The notes under the pieces: model-generated
Database searches by the model: none
What the model was told of the DNA's origin: nothing
What the model saw: only the letters and a program-made list of their open reading frames with translations
Position numbers and translations under genes: made by a program
Shown here: piece by piece, positions 42,743 through 49,421 of the stretch
Layout: every line of letters begins with the position of its first letter
Numbering within the stretch: position 1 is the first letter of the stretch
Assembly (NCBI GenBank): GCA_016713875.1
Contig: JADJOI010000003.1
Coordinates: 310,001-374,000, forward strand
DNA from: Flavobacteriales bacterium
Lineage (GTDB): Bacteria > Bacteroidota > Bacteroidia > Flavobacteriales_F > PHOS-HE28
Reading direction: 5' to 3'
Length of the DNA: 64,000 nucleotides

Positions 42743-43570
42743 ATGGCAACCCTGCTCTTCGGCTCCAACATCAAGCTCCTCCGACAGCGCCGCGGCCGCT
42801 CGCAGGAGGAGGTCGCCATCGCGCTCGATGTCAAGCGCAGCAGCTACAGCGGCTACGAGAACGGCAGTGCCGAGCCGTCCTTCGACCTGCTCGTGCGCAT
42901 GAGCGAGTACTTCAAGGTGAGCATCGACAAGCTGCTCAAGGATGAGCTCACGGCCCTCAGCGAAAGCCAGCTCGGCATCCTGGAGCGCGGGGGCGACATC
43001 GACCTCAGTGGACGGCGACTGCGCGTGCTGGCCACCACGGTGGACCGCGAGGACCGCGAGAACGTGGAGCTGGTGCCCGAGAAGGCCAAGGCCGGCTATG
43101 CGCTGGGCTACGCCGATCCGGAGTACATCAGCATCCTGCCCACCTTCCAGATGCCCTTTCTGGCCAAGGACCGCAAGTACCGCACCTTCCAGATCAGCGG
43201 CGACAGCATGCCGCCTGTGGGTGATGGTTCCTGGGTCACCGGCGAGTACGTGCAGAACTGGCAGACCATCCGCGACGGCCAGCCCTATATCGTGGTCACC
43301 AAGGACGATGGCATCGTCTTCAAGGTGGTGTACAACCAGCTGAAGGAGAAGGGCACCCTGCTGCTCTGCAGCACCAATCCGCTCTACGCGCCCTTCGAGG
43401 TGCAGGTCACCAACGTGCTGGAGGTGTGGAAGTTCGTGCACTTCATCAGCGCCGAGCTGCCCGAGCCCAACATGAGCCGCGACGACCTGGCCCGCAGCGT
43501 GGTGGAACTGCGCAAGGAGGTGGGCCAGTTGCGGCTGGCCATGGAGCAGCAGGGCCGGTTGGCCTTCTGA
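42743..43570 (+). CDS. XRE-family regulator with S24 (LexA/CI-like) self-cleaving peptidase domain
   Basis: A 275-residue regulator. The N-terminal helix-turn-helix (residues about 8-65: LLRQRRGRSQEEVAIALDV, RSSYSGYENGSAEPSFDLL) is followed by a linker and an S24 domain with catalytic Ser155 in GDSMPPVGDGS and Lys194 in DGIVFKVVYN. A short coiled-coil-like tail (VVELRKEVGQLRLAMEQQ) ends it. By family it should repress genes until DNA damage triggers autocleavage. It is the best candidate regulator of dinB and dnaE in this window. Upstream, CTGT-N10-ACAG (42708-42725) is a weak dyad that could be its own operator. Confidence 0.85.
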   Translation: MATLLFGSNIKLLRQRRGRSQEEVAIALDVKRSSYSGYENGSAEPSFDLLVRMSEYFKVSIDKLLKDELTALSESQLGILERGGDIDLSGRRLRVLATTVDREDRENVELVPEKAKAGYALGYADPEYISILPTFQMPFLAKDRKYRTFQISGDSMPPVGDGSWVTGEYVQNWQTIRDGQPYIVVTKDDGIVFKVVYNQLKEKGTLLLCSTNPLYAPFEVQVTNVLEVWKFVHFISAELPEPNMSRDDLARSVVELRKEVGQLRLAMEQQGRLAF

Positions 43571-43627
43571 TCCACCGGCCGTTCGGCCGATCCTCGGGCA
43601 CTTTCGGCCGTGGTGCTACATTGCGCC

Positions 43628-44302
43628 ATGCCCCGCACCCTGCGTCCCCTGCTGTCAGCCATGGCGGCCGTTCTCCTGCTCACCGGCTGCCTCACCATCG
43701 AGGAGAACTACACCTTCAAGAAGGACGGCAGCGGCACCATGGAGTACGTGGTGGACATGAGCGCTCTCGGGGAGATGCTGAAGAGCCTGGAGGCCTTGGG
43801 CGAAGGCAAGGGCGACGATGGTGGGCCCGGGGACCTCGATATGAAGGACCAGGCCGCCACCCTCAAGTCGATGCCGGGCATCAGCAAGGTGAAGGTGAAC
43901 AAAAAGGAGAAGTACGTCCAGCGGCTCACCTTCCGCTTCAAGGACATCCATGCGCTGAACGGAGCGCTCAACGTGCTGATGCCGGACAGCACCGGGACCA
44001 CGCACGACTTCTTCCGCTGGGACGGCAGCACGCTGGTGCGCACCAACAACCGGCACGCCCTGGAGATGGGCGATGACATGGGGGCCGACGCCACCGGCGA
44101 CAGCACCGACCCCACGGCCTTCCTGCAGCGCATGCACTACAAGTACAGCTTCACCTTCGCCGAGGCCATCCGTGACCGTCAGGTGGCCGAAGGGGTGAGC
44201 CAGGAGAGCCCCGAACCCCGGCAGTTGAAGCTCGACACGGACTGGAGCGTGATCATGAAGGATCCCGCGGCCCTCGACCTCCGCATCACCCTGGACAAGT
44301 GA
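43628..44302 (+). CDS. Lipoprotein of unknown function
   Basis: A 224-residue protein with a lipoprotein signal (LLSAMAAVLLLTGC; lipid-modified cysteine at about residue 22). The mature part starts LTIEENYTFKKDGSGTMEYVVDMS, a beta-rich motif typical of Bacteroidota lipoproteins with no assigned role. It contains paired amphipathic helices around MLKSLEALGEG and the conserved-looking FRFKDIHALNGALN. It is probably attached to the periplasmic side of a membrane. The last codons overlap the next gene (GTGA). TACATTGC just before the ATG resembles the -7 box. Confidence 0.65.
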   Translation: MPRTLRPLLSAMAAVLLLTGCLTIEENYTFKKDGSGTMEYVVDMSALGEMLKSLEALGEGKGDDGGPGDLDMKDQAATLKSMPGISKVKVNKKEKYVQRLTFRFKDIHALNGALNVLMPDSTGTTHDFFRWDGSTLVRTNNRHALEMGDDMGADATGDSTDPTAFLQRMHYKYSFTFAEAIRDRQVAEGVSQESPEPRQLKLDTDWSVIMKDPAALDLRITLDK

Positions 44303-44768
44303 ACCCGTTGCAGGAACACCTGCTGGAGCGCGCCATCCGGCTGGCCGCCAAGGTCCACAAGGGCCAGGTGGACCGCTTCGAGAAACCGTACATCCTGCAC
44401 GTGATGCGCGTGATGATGCGCGGCCATGACCTGGAGGAGCAGGTGCTGGGCGCACTGCATGACGTCCTGGAGCGTAGCCCGGTCACCGTCACCGAGCTCC
44501 AGGAGAAGGGGTTCCCGGAGCGCATCCTCAAGGCGCTGGTGCACATCAGCCGGCGCACGGACGAGGACTATGAGGCCTACATCGAGCGCGTGATGCAGGA
44601 TCCTGGTCCATCCGGGTGAAGCTGCACGACCTCGCCGACAAGATGGACCTGCTGCACGTGAACACCCTGAGCCACGCCGACCTGAAGCGCTACAACAAGC
44701 AGCTGGCCGCCTACCACCGGTTGAAGAAACTGGTGGAGCAGGCCCGCGCCAACATGGTCATCCACTAG
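44299..44768 (+). CDS. HD-domain, (p)ppGpp hydrolase-like protein (frameshifted)
   Basis: About 156 residues related to the HD hydrolase domain of RelA/SpoT-type enzymes: AIRLAAKVHKGQVDRF, YILHVMRVMM, and the HD pair in LGALHDVLERSPVTV. The start is GTG 44299, overlapping the lipoprotein stop. A missing C near 44602 breaks the frame: the sequence reads QDPGPSG-stop instead of the expected QDPWSIRVKLHDLADKMDL. The rest (LSHADLKRYNKQLAAYHRL to ANMVIH) continues to TAG 44768. It could be a small alarmone or nucleotide hydrolase; the substrate is not known. The conserved second half suggests either a sequence error or a very recent lesion. Confidence 0.7.
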
Positions 44769-44813
44769 CCCGCGTCGACCGCACATCCCATCGTACACCG
44801 CACCTCCAACGCC

Positions 44814-46862
44814 ATGAAGACCGTTCACGCCCTACCGCTGCTGCTGCTGCCGATCCTCACCGCCTTCCACGGTGGTGGCCCGGAGGCGCGCGGCCGCACC
44901 GCCGCGCCCATCGCGGCCGCGCCGGACAGCTTCATCTGGCAGACCGACCAGTTCGCCGACGTGCGCATCCTGCGCTATCAGGTGCCGGGTTGGGAGCAGC
45001 TCAACCCACAGCAGAAGCAACTGGCCTACTACCTCAACATGGCCGGCCTGGCCGGGCGCGACATCCTGTGGGACCAGAACCACAAGCACAACCTGCAGGT
45101 GCGCCGCTCGTTGGAGCGCATCCTGCGCGACCACAAGGGCGATCGCACGGGAGCGGAGTGGACCAACTTCCTCACCTACGCCAAGCAGGTCTTCTTCAGC
45201 AACGGCATCCACCACCACTACAGCAACGACAAGCACGAGCCCGCCTTCAGCCGGGGCTACTTCGAGGGACTGCTCAAGGGCTGCGGCGCCACCCTGCCGG
45301 AGGAGGTGCTCACCACCATGTTCGATCCCGCTGTGGCCGCCAAGAAGGTGAGCCTCGAGGCCGGCAAGGACCTGGTGCAGGCCAGCGCGGTGAACTTCTA
45401 CGGACCGGGCGTCACGCAGGCCGAGGTGGAGGCCTTCTATGCGGCGCGCGAAAAGAAGGACGATCCCGCGATGCCGCTGGCCCACGGGCTCAACAGCCGC
45501 ATCGTGCGCGGGGCCGACGGCCAACTGCAGGAGCAGGTGTACAAGGTGGGCGGTCTGTACGGACCGGCCCTGGTGGAGAGCATCAAGTGGCTGGAGAAGG
45601 CCGCCGCGGTGGCGGAGAACCCGCAGCAGCGCAAGGCGATCGACCTGCTGATCCAGTACTACCGCACGGGCGACCTGCGCACCTGGGACGACTTCAACAT
45701 CGCCTGGGTGAAGGACACCACGAACAGTGTGGACTTCATCCTCGGTTTCGTGGAGGTGTACAATGATCCGCTGGGCAAGCGCGGCAGCTACGAGAGCATC
45801 GTGGAGGTGAACGATCCGGAGGCCACCCGCAACATGCTGGCCATCCAGCGCAACGCGCAGTGGTTCGAGGACAACAGCCCCCTGATGCCCGAGCACAAGA
45901 AGAAGAACGTGGTGGGCATCACCTACCGGTTCATCAACACGGCCGGCGAGTCCGGCGATGCGGCGCCCAGCACGCCGATCGGGGTCAACCTGCCCAACGC
46001 CAACTGGATCCGCGCGGCCCATGGCAGCAAGAGCGTGAGCCTGGGCAACATCAGCGAGGCGTATGAGAAGAGCGCGGGCAGCAGCACACTGGAGGTCTTC
46101 TGCCACGATGCGGAGGAGATCGCCCGGGCCAAGGCGCACGGCGCGCTGGCGGGCAAGCTGCACACGGCCCTGCACGAGGTGGTGGGCCACGCCAGCGGCC
46201 AGCTGGAGCCCGGCGTGGGCGAAACGGACCAGACGCTCAAGAGCTACGCCAGCACCCTGGAGGAGGGCCGTGCCGACCTCGTGGCGCTCTATTTCATCAT
46301 GGACCCCAAGCTCGTGGAGCTGGGGGTGATGCCCAGCCTCGAAGTGGGCATGGCCGAGTATGATGGATACCTGCGAAACGGGCTGCTGGTCCAGTTGCGG
46401 CGCATCAAGCCGGGCAAGGACATCGAGGAGGCCCACATGCGCAACCGGATGTGGGTGAGCGCCTGGGTGGTGGAGAAGGGCATGAAGGAGGGCGTGGTGG
46501 CCAAGGTGGTGCGCGACGGGGCCACCTACTACGACATCCGCGACTACCAGAAGCTCCGCACTCTCTTCGGCGACCTGCTGCGCGAGGTGCAGCGCATCAA
46601 GAGCCAGGGCGATCACGAGGCGGGCAAGGCGCTGGTGGAGACCTACGGGGTGAAGGTGGACCCGGCCGTGCATGCCGAGGTGCTGAAGCGCGCCGAACGC
46701 ATCCGCACCGCGCCCTATGCGGGCTTCATCCAACCGCAGATGGTGCCGGTCATGGACGCCTCCGGGGGCATCACCGATGTGAAGCTGGAGTTCCCGGACG
46801 ACTTCGTGAAGCAGATGCTCCACTACGGGGAGAAGCACAGCTTCCTGCCCGATGTGAACTGA
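44814..46862 (+). CDS. Dipeptidyl peptidase III-like metallopeptidase (M49)
   Basis: A 682-residue peptidase. The signal sequence (VHALPLLLLPILTAFHGG) and possible pro-segment precede a catalytic region with the M49 zinc motif HEVVGH (H454, E455, H459) and the second motif EEGRAD (E483, E484). RMWVSAWVVEKG and an extended C-terminal domain follow. M49 enzymes release N-terminal dipeptides; this export-type version is common in Bacteroidota. Length is normal and all motifs are present. 160 gene-free bases follow, ending in a terminator hairpin. Confidence 0.93.
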   Translation: MKTVHALPLLLLPILTAFHGGGPEARGRTAAPIAAAPDSFIWQTDQFADVRILRYQVPGWEQLNPQQKQLAYYLNMAGLAGRDILWDQNHKHNLQVRRSLERILRDHKGDRTGAEWTNFLTYAKQVFFSNGIHHHYSNDKHEPAFSRGYFEGLLKGCGATLPEEVLTTMFDPAVAAKKVSLEAGKDLVQASAVNFYGPGVTQAEVEAFYAAREKKDDPAMPLAHGLNSRIVRGADGQLQEQVYKVGGLYGPALVESIKWLEKAAAVAENPQQRKAIDLLIQYYRTGDLRTWDDFNIAWVKDTTNSVDFILGFVEVYNDPLGKRGSYESIVEVNDPEATRNMLAIQRNAQWFEDNSPLMPEHKKKNVVGITYRFINTAGESGDAAPSTPIGVNLPNANWIRAAHGSKSVSLGNISEAYEKSAGSSTLEVFCHDAEEIARAKAHGALAGKLHTALHEVVGHASGQLEPGVGETDQTLKSYASTLEEGRADLVALYFIMDPKLVELGVMPSLEVGMAEYDGYLRNGLLVQLRRIKPGKDIEEAHMRNRMWVSAWVVEKGMKEGVVAKVVRDGATYYDIRDYQKLRTLFGDLLREVQRIKSQGDHEAGKALVETYGVKVDPAVHAEVLKRAERIRTAPYAGFIQPQMVPVMDASGGITDVKLEFPDDFVKQMLHYGEKHSFLPDVN

Positions 46863-47008
46863 GCCGTCCCGGTCTCCGTCGGGCAGAACACCGTGTTGGT
46901 CGAGTGCTCACCGGAACCGGTCGGATCACCGGGGCGCCTGCGAAACTCAGCGATCGCGGCGGGCGTAACAAGGCCTGTCCAAGTAGTTCAACGGTCAATC
47001 TGAAGAGT

Positions 47009-47052
47009 CACGAACCCCCTGCCTAGGGCTCAGCCCGGTGGGGGGTTTCGTG
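47009..47052. terminator. Bidirectional terminator
   Basis: CACGAACCCCC (47009-47019) pairs with GGGGGTTTCGTG (47041-47052) between convergent genes, overlapping the 3' end of the YkuK-like gene. One T in the right arm bulges. Confidence 0.55.
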
Positions 47053-47520
47053 CGTCCGGCTGGCCCGGTTGCACAGCAGGTTGGCGGCCCATGTGGCCAT
47101 CAGCAGGTCGGGCTTGGTCCGCGGCTCATAGCCATGCGCCTTCACGAACCCCACGGCGGCGCTGTGCAGCCGATGGCTGCCGGTGGCGGGGTCGGGGTTG
47201 AGGTCCAGGTCGATGCCGTGGATGGGCAGGCGGCCCTCGTGCTTCAGCCAGCTTGCCACGGCCAGGCTGCGTTCCACCTCGCCCCACAGCCGCGTCCACA
47301 TGTCGGTGATCCGCGTGGCCCGCTCGCGGCGGTAGATCACATGGGCGCCGTTGCCCCGGTAGCGCAACACCACCGTGGTGGTATAGATGGTCCGATCACC
47401 CAGGTTCTGGCTGTCGCTGCCGATGCGGAGGAGGGCGTCCGGCGCGCCGGTCAGCAGGCTGCCGAGGTGTGCGATGGGCTCCACCGCACCGCCATCCGCC
47501 ATTCGTCTGAAACCGGTCAT
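47023..47520 (-). CDS. Ribonuclease H-like YkuK-family protein
   Basis: A 165-residue protein of the YkuK (DUF458) family with an RNase H-like fold. The first strand carries RIGSDSQNLGDRTIYTT with the conserved aspartate. VDVDLNPDPATGSHRL-like residues (IDLDLNPDPATGSHR) and TKPDLLMATWAANLL are the other conserved blocks. The nuclease activity is inferred from the fold only. ATG 47520 was chosen over a longer version from 47559 because it opens closer to the domain. The C terminus ends in a basic tail. Confidence 0.78.
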   Translation of the reverse strand: MTGFRRMADGGAVEPIAHLGSLLTGAPDALLRIGSDSQNLGDRTIYTTTVVLRYRGNGAHVIYRRERATRITDMWTRLWGEVERSLAVASWLKHEGRLPIHGIDLDLNPDPATGSHRLHSAAVGFVKAHGYEPRTKPDLLMATWAANLLCNRASRTHETPHRAEP

Positions 47521-47593
47521 GCTGCGTGCGCTGTCCCCGAAGGTACCGCGGGCACACACCGTTACGACCGTCCGCCGGATCGATCGCGACCGC

Positions 47594-47601
47594 TATATTT
47601 G
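47594..47601 (+). promoter_or_regulatory. Bacteroidota -7 box TATATTTG (tRNA-Leu)
   Basis: An exact TAnnTTTG match 29 bases before the tRNA-Leu gene. Confidence 0.65.
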
Positions 47602-47630
47602 CACCCCCTGACGCAGAAAAGTCCACACCC

Positions 47631-47714
47631 ACCGGAGTGGCGGAATTGGTAGACGCGCACGTTTCAGGGGCGTGTGACCGTAAGGTTGTAAGGGTTCGAG
47701 TCCCTTCTCCGGTA
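47631..47714 (+). tRNA. tRNA-Leu (anticodon CAG)
   Basis: An 84-nt class II tRNA. The acceptor ACCGGAG pairs with CTCCGGT. The D arm is GGCGGAATTGGTAGACGCG, the anticodon stem CACGT/GCGTG has loop TTCAGGG (anticodon CAG), a long variable arm follows, and the T arm is GGGTTCGAGTCCC. The discriminator is A and no CCA is encoded. It reads the leucine codon CTG, the main leucine codon in these genes. Confidence 0.95.
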
Positions 47715-47718
47715 CAGC

Positions 47719-47752
47719 CGATCGGCCCGCCACTGGCGGGCCGATCGCATTC
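47719..47752 (+). terminator. Terminator of tRNA-Leu
   Basis: A 13-bp perfect stem (47719-47731 with 47735-47747, loop ACT) directly follows the tRNA. The T content after the stem is low (CATTCC). Confidence 0.65.
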
Positions 47753-47777
47753 CGGGGCCTCCCCTTCCGGGCACGGT

Positions 47778-47785
47778 TACCTTTG
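47778..47785 (+). promoter_or_regulatory. Bacteroidota -7 box TACCTTTG, six bases from ATG
   Basis: An exact match that leaves only six bases before the start codon at 47792. Transcription would begin at or next to the ATG, giving a leaderless mRNA. Confidence 0.65.
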
Positions 47786-47791
47786 ACCTCG

Positions 47792-48394
47792 ATGAACCGC
47801 GTGAAGCGTTTCCGCACCAAGCGCCTGTGGTACAACACCAAGGCGTGGGCGTATGTGAGCGTGGCGGTGGTGCTGGGCTCCCTGGTGCTGGCGGCCGTGC
47901 TGCGCGTTCTACCCATCGCCTTCATCGGTGCCGGCCTTGTGCTGCTGGGCTTCGTGCTGGCCATCCAGCGCGACCGTCGCAGGTCGGGGGCCTACCTGGT
48001 GGATAGCGCCGCGCTCGTGCTCACCACGGGTGCGCACACCCACCGGGTGCAGCGGTCCGAATTCGTGGATGCCAGCCTGGTGGACCGCGCTGCTGCGCGT
48101 GATTACATCCGGCAGATCGCCGAGGCCATGGCGGACAGGGGCCGGGCGCGGGAGCTGGAGCGCGAGTTCGTCCGGTTCTGCAGTGTGGACATCGGCCTGA
48201 GCTCGTTCACCTTCGGGTTGGGGCGCCGGCTGATCGACCGCTTGCCCAATTCCAAGGATGACCTCGTCCTCCTCCGGCTCACGGGCCAGCGGCAGCTTCT
48301 GCTCTCTCCGGTCTACAACCAGGACCTGGTGGACACCTTGAGCCGCTGGACCCACCACACGGAGGTGGACACGGGCACCGCCCACATCGCATAA
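47792..48394 (+). CDS. Two-helix membrane protein of unknown function
   Basis: A 200-residue protein. A basic N terminus (NRVKRFRTKRLWYNTKAW) precedes two adjacent membrane segments (AYVSVAVVLGSLVLAAVL, PIAFIGAGLVLLGFVLAI). The cytoplasmic domain (about residues 60-200) contains alternating strands and helices (RSGAYLVDSAALVLTTG, LGRRLIDRLPNSKDDLVLL). No family is recognised. The start is fixed by the -7 box ending six bases upstream. An in-frame extension to 47783 would lie inside the promoter. Confidence 0.6.
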   Translation: MNRVKRFRTKRLWYNTKAWAYVSVAVVLGSLVLAAVLRVLPIAFIGAGLVLLGFVLAIQRDRRRSGAYLVDSAALVLTTGAHTHRVQRSEFVDASLVDRAAARDYIRQIAEAMADRGRARELEREFVRFCSVDIGLSSFTFGLGRRLIDRLPNSKDDLVLLRLTGQRQLLLSPVYNQDLVDTLSRWTHHTEVDTGTAHIA

Positions 48395-48399
48395 CGTCC

Positions 48400-49290
48400 C
48401 TAGGACGTGCGGAGGCGCTGGCCGATCCGCAGGATCGAGCGCGTGGAAAGGCGGTTCAACTTGCACAACCGGGCCACGGTGGTGCCATGGCGTCGGGCGA
48501 TGGACGACAGGGTATCCCCACGCTTCACCCGGTAGTAGGCGGACGGGGCCGCGGCCGGGTGCTTGAACAGCGAGGCATCCAGTCGCAGGGTGCCGGCGGT
48601 GAGCTCGCCTTCCGTGAGGTCGAACACCCGCGCGGGATCCATGGGGCGGCCGAGGTAGCGCACTTCGAAGTGCAGATGGCTGCCCGTGCTTGTCCCGGTG
48701 TTCCCGCCCAGGCCGATGCGCTCGCCCGCCTCCACCAACTGCCCCACGTCCACGCTGATGCGGCTGAGGTGGGCGTAAAGCGTCTCGAGCCCGTTGGCGT
48801 GGCGGATCACGATCACATTGCCGAAGGAGCGGTGGTATTGGGCGATGCGCACCATGCCGTCAAAGCCGGCCACCACGGGGTCACCGGTCTCCAGCTTCAG
48901 GTCGACCCCATAGTGCATGCGACCATGACGTGGACCGAAGACCGAGGTGATGCGGCCGCACACCGGCATCTCGTGGTCACAGGCCGCATGGCTCAACCAC
49001 AGGGTGGTGGGGGCCACAGGCAGGGTCTGGTCGTGATGCCCGAAAATGCTCTCGGTGTTCCAGTCGCAGTACAGATCGTAACCAGGGATGAGCCACAGGC
49101 TGTCCTTCAGGGTCAGGGCACCGCCGGACAGGCTTGGCAGCGCCAGCTCATCATACCCGGGATCCGCGATGGCCTCCTCATAGGCCTCCACCTCCTCGGC
49201 CCCTCCGATGGCCACGCTGTCCACCTGCGCGAGCACGGGCGACCCGAGCAGGGCGGGCAGCAGCGCGGTGATGGACGCGTTCCGGAGCAT
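48400..49290 (-). CDS. Secreted M23 peptidase with C-terminal LysM
   Basis: A 296-residue cell-wall-directed protein: signal peptide (SITALLPALLGSPVLAQ), a spacer, then an LytM/M23 metallopeptidase domain with zinc ligands in MHYGVDLKLETGD (H, D) and HLHFEVRYLG (HxH). A C-terminal LysM repeat (YYRVKRGDTLSSIARRHG to ILRIGQRLRTS) binds peptidoglycan. It probably cuts peptide cross-links in the periplasm. The ATG at 49290 follows a TAGCTTTG box by six bases. Confidence 0.9.
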   Translation of the reverse strand: MLRNASITALLPALLGSPVLAQVDSVAIGGAEEVEAYEEAIADPGYDELALPSLSGGALTLKDSLWLIPGYDLYCDWNTESIFGHHDQTLPVAPTTLWLSHAACDHEMPVCGRITSVFGPRHGRMHYGVDLKLETGDPVVAGFDGMVRIAQYHRSFGNVIVIRHANGLETLYAHLSRISVDVGQLVEAGERIGLGGNTGTSTGSHLHFEVRYLGRPMDPARVFDLTEGELTAGTLRLDASLFKHPAAAPSAYYRVKRGDTLSSIARRHGTTVARLCKLNRLSTRSILRIGQRLRTS

Positions 49291-49296
49291 GGCGCG

Positions 49297-49304
49297 CAAA
49301 GCTA
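49297..49304 (-). promoter_or_regulatory. Bacteroidota -7 box TAGCTTTG, six bases from ATG
   Basis: On the minus strand this exact TAnnTTTG match ends six bases before the M23 peptidase start, again consistent with a leaderless transcript. Confidence 0.65.
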
Positions 49305-49385
49305 TCCGCGAGGTCGGACCACGCAAGTCCGTGGTCGTTAAATAGTTTCAACAGGCGAACGGGGGTGACCCGGACACTTCCGGAT

Positions 49386-49396
49386 CCCCCCCCCCC
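49386..49396. repeat. Poly(C) tract of 11 bases
   Basis: An uninterrupted run of 11 C in the gap between the M23 promoter and the 3' end of the GloVer protein gene. Such tracts slip easily; in this gap it would affect no reading frame. Confidence 0.8.
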
Positions 49397-49421
49397 GTTC
49401 ACGGTCGGTCCGAGATCGTCG

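Noticed and set aside
44832..46838. A 668-codon frame antisense to the DPP III-like gene
   Set aside because: It is a histidine-rich shadow translation with no recognisable domain.
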